From: Aureimonas ureilytica DSM 18598 = NBRC 106430
GTDB lineage: Bacteria; Pseudomonadota; Alphaproteobacteria; Rhizobiales; Rhizobiaceae
NCBI RefSeq assembly: GCF_000382705.1
Contig: NZ_ARQE01000002.1
Location: 372,001 to 436,000, forward strand
DNA: 64,000 nt
Direction: 5' to 3'
The position numbers and the translations under genes were made by a program. The notes beneath the pieces are model-generated. The model was not told where the DNA came from. It was given only the letters and a program-made list of their open reading frames with translations, and did not search any database. Below, piece after piece: positions 61,717 through 64,000 of this stretch (the stretch's first letter is position 1; each line of letters begins with the position of its first letter).

Positions 61717-62573
61717 CGAGCGGGGCTCCTCAAGGTTCTGGCATAGCTCGCGGCCGTTGCCAGGCGGCCGGGGTCCACGCCCGTCTCGAAACCCAGCGCC
61801 GTCAGACGTTCGCACACCGCCTCGGTCGCGACATTGCCCTTGGCGCCCGGCGCATAGGGGCAGCCGCCGAGACCGGCCACCGAGGCGTCGAACCGGCGCA
61901 GGCCGTGGCTCAACGCGGTTTCCATGTTCGCGAGAGCCTGCCCGTCCGTGTCGTGGAAATGACCGGCGAGTTGTTCGGCCGGCAGATCGCGCAAGAGACA
62001 GCGCAGAAGGGCGTCCACCTTTTCCGGCGTCGCGCGGCCCAGAGTGTCGCCGAGGCTGACCTCGTAGCAGCCGAGTTGCAGAAGGCTCGCGGCAATATCC
62101 CGCACTGCGTCCGGCGCCACCGGCCCGTCATAGGGGCAATCCGTGATGCAGGACACATAGGCCCGCACGGAAACGCCCGCTTGGCCGGCCGCCACCACGA
62201 CGGGCGCAAACCGCTCCAGGCTTTCGGCGATCGTGCAGTTGAGATTGGCGCGCGAGAACCCTTCCGAGGCGGAGGCGAAGACGGCGACTTCGTCCGCGCG
62301 GCTGGCGAGCGCCCCTTCCAGCCCGCGCGAATTGGGCGTCAGCACGGTATAGCAGACGCCCGGCGCGCGGCGGATGCCGGCCATCACCTCGGCGGCGTCG
62401 CCCATCTGCGGCACCCAACGCGGGCTGACGAAGCTCGTCGCCTCGATCCGGCGAAGCCCGGTCGCGGAAAGAAGGTCGATGAGATGGATCTTCTCGGCGG
62501 TCGCGATCGGCTGGCGTTCGTTCTGCAGTCCGTCGCGCGGGCCGACCTCGGTGATCTCCACCCGCTCATGCAT
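61713..62573 (-). CDS. liuE: Hydroxymethylglutaryl-CoA lyase (paralogue 2, Liu pathway)
   Basis: 286 residues (MHERVEITEVGPRDGLQNER). VGPRDGLQNE, the metal-binding HFHDTDGQALANM and catalytic Cys in GLGGCPYAPGAKGNVATEAV match authentic HMG-CoA lyase. It performs the last step of leucine degradation. It overlaps the carboxylase alpha gene by 8 bp and the hydratase gene by 4 bp. A second lyase copy lies 3.7 kb away on the other strand. Confidence 0.94.
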   Translation of the reverse strand: MHERVEITEVGPRDGLQNERQPIATAEKIHLIDLLSATGLRRIEATSFVSPRWVPQMGDAAEVMAGIRRAPGVCYTVLTPNSRGLEGALASRADEVAVFASASEGFSRANLNCTIAESLERFAPVVVAAGQAGVSVRAYVSCITDCPYDGPVAPDAVRDIAASLLQLGCYEVSLGDTLGRATPEKVDALLRCLLRDLPAEQLAGHFHDTDGQALANMETALSHGLRRFDASVAGLGGCPYAPGAKGNVATEAVCERLTALGFETGVDPGRLATAASYARTLRSPAR

Positions 62574-64000
62574 CGGCGGCCTCTTCCAGCGTCGCCAGAA
62601 CGTCGCCGTCGCCGACCTGCCCGCCTTCGGCAACCAGAAGCTCGGCGATCACGCCATCGCGCGGTGCCAGAAGGGTGTTCTCCATCTTCATGGCTTCCAG
62701 CACCAGCACCGGATCGCCGGCCGAGACCGGATCGCCCGCCCGCACCATGAGCCGCGTGACGAGGCCCGGCATGGGCGCGACGATCGCATCGCCCCCGCCC
62801 GCGACGCTCGAAGCGCGGTCCAGCGGGTCCACCAGCGAGAAGCTGACGGAGCGGCCCGGCTCGAAGAGGGTCGCCTTTCCATCGCGAAGCGCGACCTCGA
62901 TCCGACGGCTATGGCCGCCCCGTTCCACCAGAACCGCATCGCCGTCGCGTCGGATCGCAAGCGCGGTCCCATCGGCGAGACGCAAGGTGGTGCCGTCGAG
63001 TTCGGCCGAAACGCTTAGCCGTTCCGCGCCCTGCAACAGCGTCATGTCGAGCCGCGCCGGCCCCCAGGTGCGAAAGCCGCGAAGCTGGCTCCAGGGGTCG
63101 GCCTCTTCGGGCGGATCGAGAAGGCCGGCGAGCGCCATGGCGGCGACATAGGGCGCGTCTGGCGAGATGTCGGGCTCCTGTGCGAGCGCTTGGGCGTTGC
63201 GGGCGATCAGCCCCGTATCGACCTGCCCCGCCACGAAATCGGCTTGGCGCGCGAGGCGCGCGAGAAAGCCGACATTCGTCACCGTGCCGCCGACGCGGAT
63301 CTGGTCCAGGGCGTCGGCGAGCTGCGCCAGCGCCCGGGGGCGGTCCGCGTCGTGGACGATCACCTTCGCGATCATCGGATCGTACCAGGGCGTGATCTCG
63401 TCGCCTTCCTCGACGCCGCTATCGATGCGCAAGGGGCCGGGCGCGAAGCGCTGCGCGGGCGGAAATTGCAGATGCTCCAGCCGGCCGGTCGCCGGCAGGA
63501 AGCCCTTGGCGACATCCTCGGCATAGAGCCGGGCTTCCACCGCATGGCCCGTGATCCGCAGATCGCCCTGCGCGAAGGGCAACGGCTCGCCGGCGGCGAC
63601 GCGCAACTGCAGCTCCACGAAGTCGAGCCCCGTAATCGCCTCCGAGACGGGATGTTCGACCTGCAGCCGTGTGTTCATCTCCATGAACCAGAAACCGTCC
63701 AGCCGCAGCCCTTGGCTTCCATCGGCGATGAACTCCACCGTGCCCGCGCCGCGATAGCCGATCGCGCGCGCCGCTTCCACGGCGGCGCGGCCCATGGCCT
63801 CGCGCACCTCTTCGGTCATGCCGGGCGCGGGCGCTTCCTCGATCACCTTCTGATGGCGGCGCTGAAGCGAGCAGTCCCGCTCGAACAGATGGACGACCCC
63901 GCCCTGCCCATCGGCGAAGACCTGCATTTCCACATGGCGCGGCGCGGTGACGTAGCGCTCGATCAGAACGGCCGGATCGCCGAAGCTCGCCTGCCCCTCG
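62566..64000 (-). CDS. liuD: Methylcrotonyl-CoA carboxylase biotin-carrying alpha subunit (5' end outside window)
   Basis: The minus-strand frame is open from the window edge (EGQASFGDPAVLIERYVTAP) to 62566, giving 478 codons including the stop. The C-terminal half of biotin carboxylase is present (RHVEMQVFADGQGGVVHLFE, FMEMNTRLQVEHPVSE with the catalytic Glu-Asn-Arg), then a linker and a C-terminal biotinyl domain with the biotin lysine in VLEAMKMENTLLAPRDG. Biotin-carboxylase subunits for propionyl- and methylcrotonyl-CoA look alike; the Liu neighbours favour the latter. The beta subunit liuB is expected outside the window. Confidence 0.9.
   Translation of the reverse strand, partial: EGQASFGDPAVLIERYVTAPRHVEMQVFADGQGGVVHLFERDCSLQRRHQKVIEEAPAPGMTEEVREAMGRAAVEAARAIGYRGAGTVEFIADGSQGLRLDGFWFMEMNTRLQVEHPVSEAITGLDFVELQLRVAAGEPLPFAQGDLRITGHAVEARLYAEDVAKGFLPATGRLEHLQFPPAQRFAPGPLRIDSGVEEGDEITPWYDPMIAKVIVHDADRPRALAQLADALDQIRVGGTVTNVGFLARLARQADFVAGQVDTGLIARNAQALAQEPDISPDAPYVAAMALAGLLDPPEEADPWSQLRGFRTWGPARLDMTLLQGAERLSVSAELDGTTLRLADGTALAIRRDGDAVLVERGGHSRRIEVALRDGKATLFEPGRSVSFSLVDPLDRASSVAGGGDAIVAPMPGLVTRLMVRAGDPVSAGDPVLVLEAMKMENTLLAPRDGVIAELLVAEGGQVGDGDVLATLEEAADA

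Noticed and set aside
1-64000. CRISPR arrays, rRNA, tRNA or complete classical insertion sequences
   Set aside because: No spaced short repeats, no recognisable tRNA cloverleaf or CCA-adjacent sequence, and no DDE transposase with terminal inverted repeats was found by eye. A covariance-model scan could still find a missed small RNA.

Overview
The window is GC-rich (about two thirds G+C by eye) and gene-dense, with GTG/TTG starts and many 4-bp ATGA overlaps. The gene families (ArgO/ArgP, tandem dimethylglycine-dehydrogenase-like proteins with a private ETF, a PotABCD-like importer, Liu leucine-pathway genes, several LysR regulators) suggest an alphaproteobacterium, probably Hyphomicrobiales (Methylobacterium-, Aureimonas- or Rhizobium-like). 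The species cannot be told from this DNA. The number of pseudogenes and small transport/regulator pairs suggests an accessory chromosomal region or a megaplasmid.

Layout. 1-5 kb: start of an ectoine-hydrolase gene leaving the window, a guanidinium exporter (gdx) behind a guanidine-II riboswitch, then a GST / DapA-like lyase / LysE / ArgO operon divergent from its likely regulator argP. 5-12 kb: LysR/TauE/hydrolase group followed by decaying DNA (NUDIX fragment, a GntR gene with an in-frame TAG, a truncated quinone oxidoreductase). 12-25 kb: an amine module (cupin, PuuB-like oxidase, PucR regulator, GabP-like permease) and small regulator/enzyme or regulator/efflux pairs.

25.3-41.9 kb: a long catabolic locus. 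A 13.6-kb minus-strand operon encodes a PotABCD-type importer, ETF, two FAD/folate demethylases, an omega-amino-acid aminotransferase and alanine dehydrogenase. Facing it are an XRE-cupin regulator, purU and folD. Together these can import a methylated amino compound, strip methyl groups onto tetrahydrofolate, release the one-carbon unit as formate and deaminate the resulting primary amine.

42-47.8 kb: a patch of debris (SMC-like ATPase relic, broken acetyltransferase, MFS relic) around an unrecognised cluster of small proteins plus an AAA+ ATPase. 47.8-54.5 kb: four overlapping genes encoding three different tyrosine recombinases and a small coiled-coil protein, matching the ginABCD operon of GInt genomic islands, followed by a decayed helix-turn-helix gene.

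54.8-64 kb: LysR, CoA-transferase, HMG-CoA lyase and a Ssu/Tau-type ABC importer on the plus strand, convergent with a Liu leucine/isovalerate operon (methylcrotonyl-CoA carboxylase alpha, a second HMG-CoA lyase, enoyl-CoA hydratase). This block may be GInt cargo or the flanking replicon; the right end of the island was not located. No rRNA, tRNA, CRISPR array or complete classical insertion sequence was seen.
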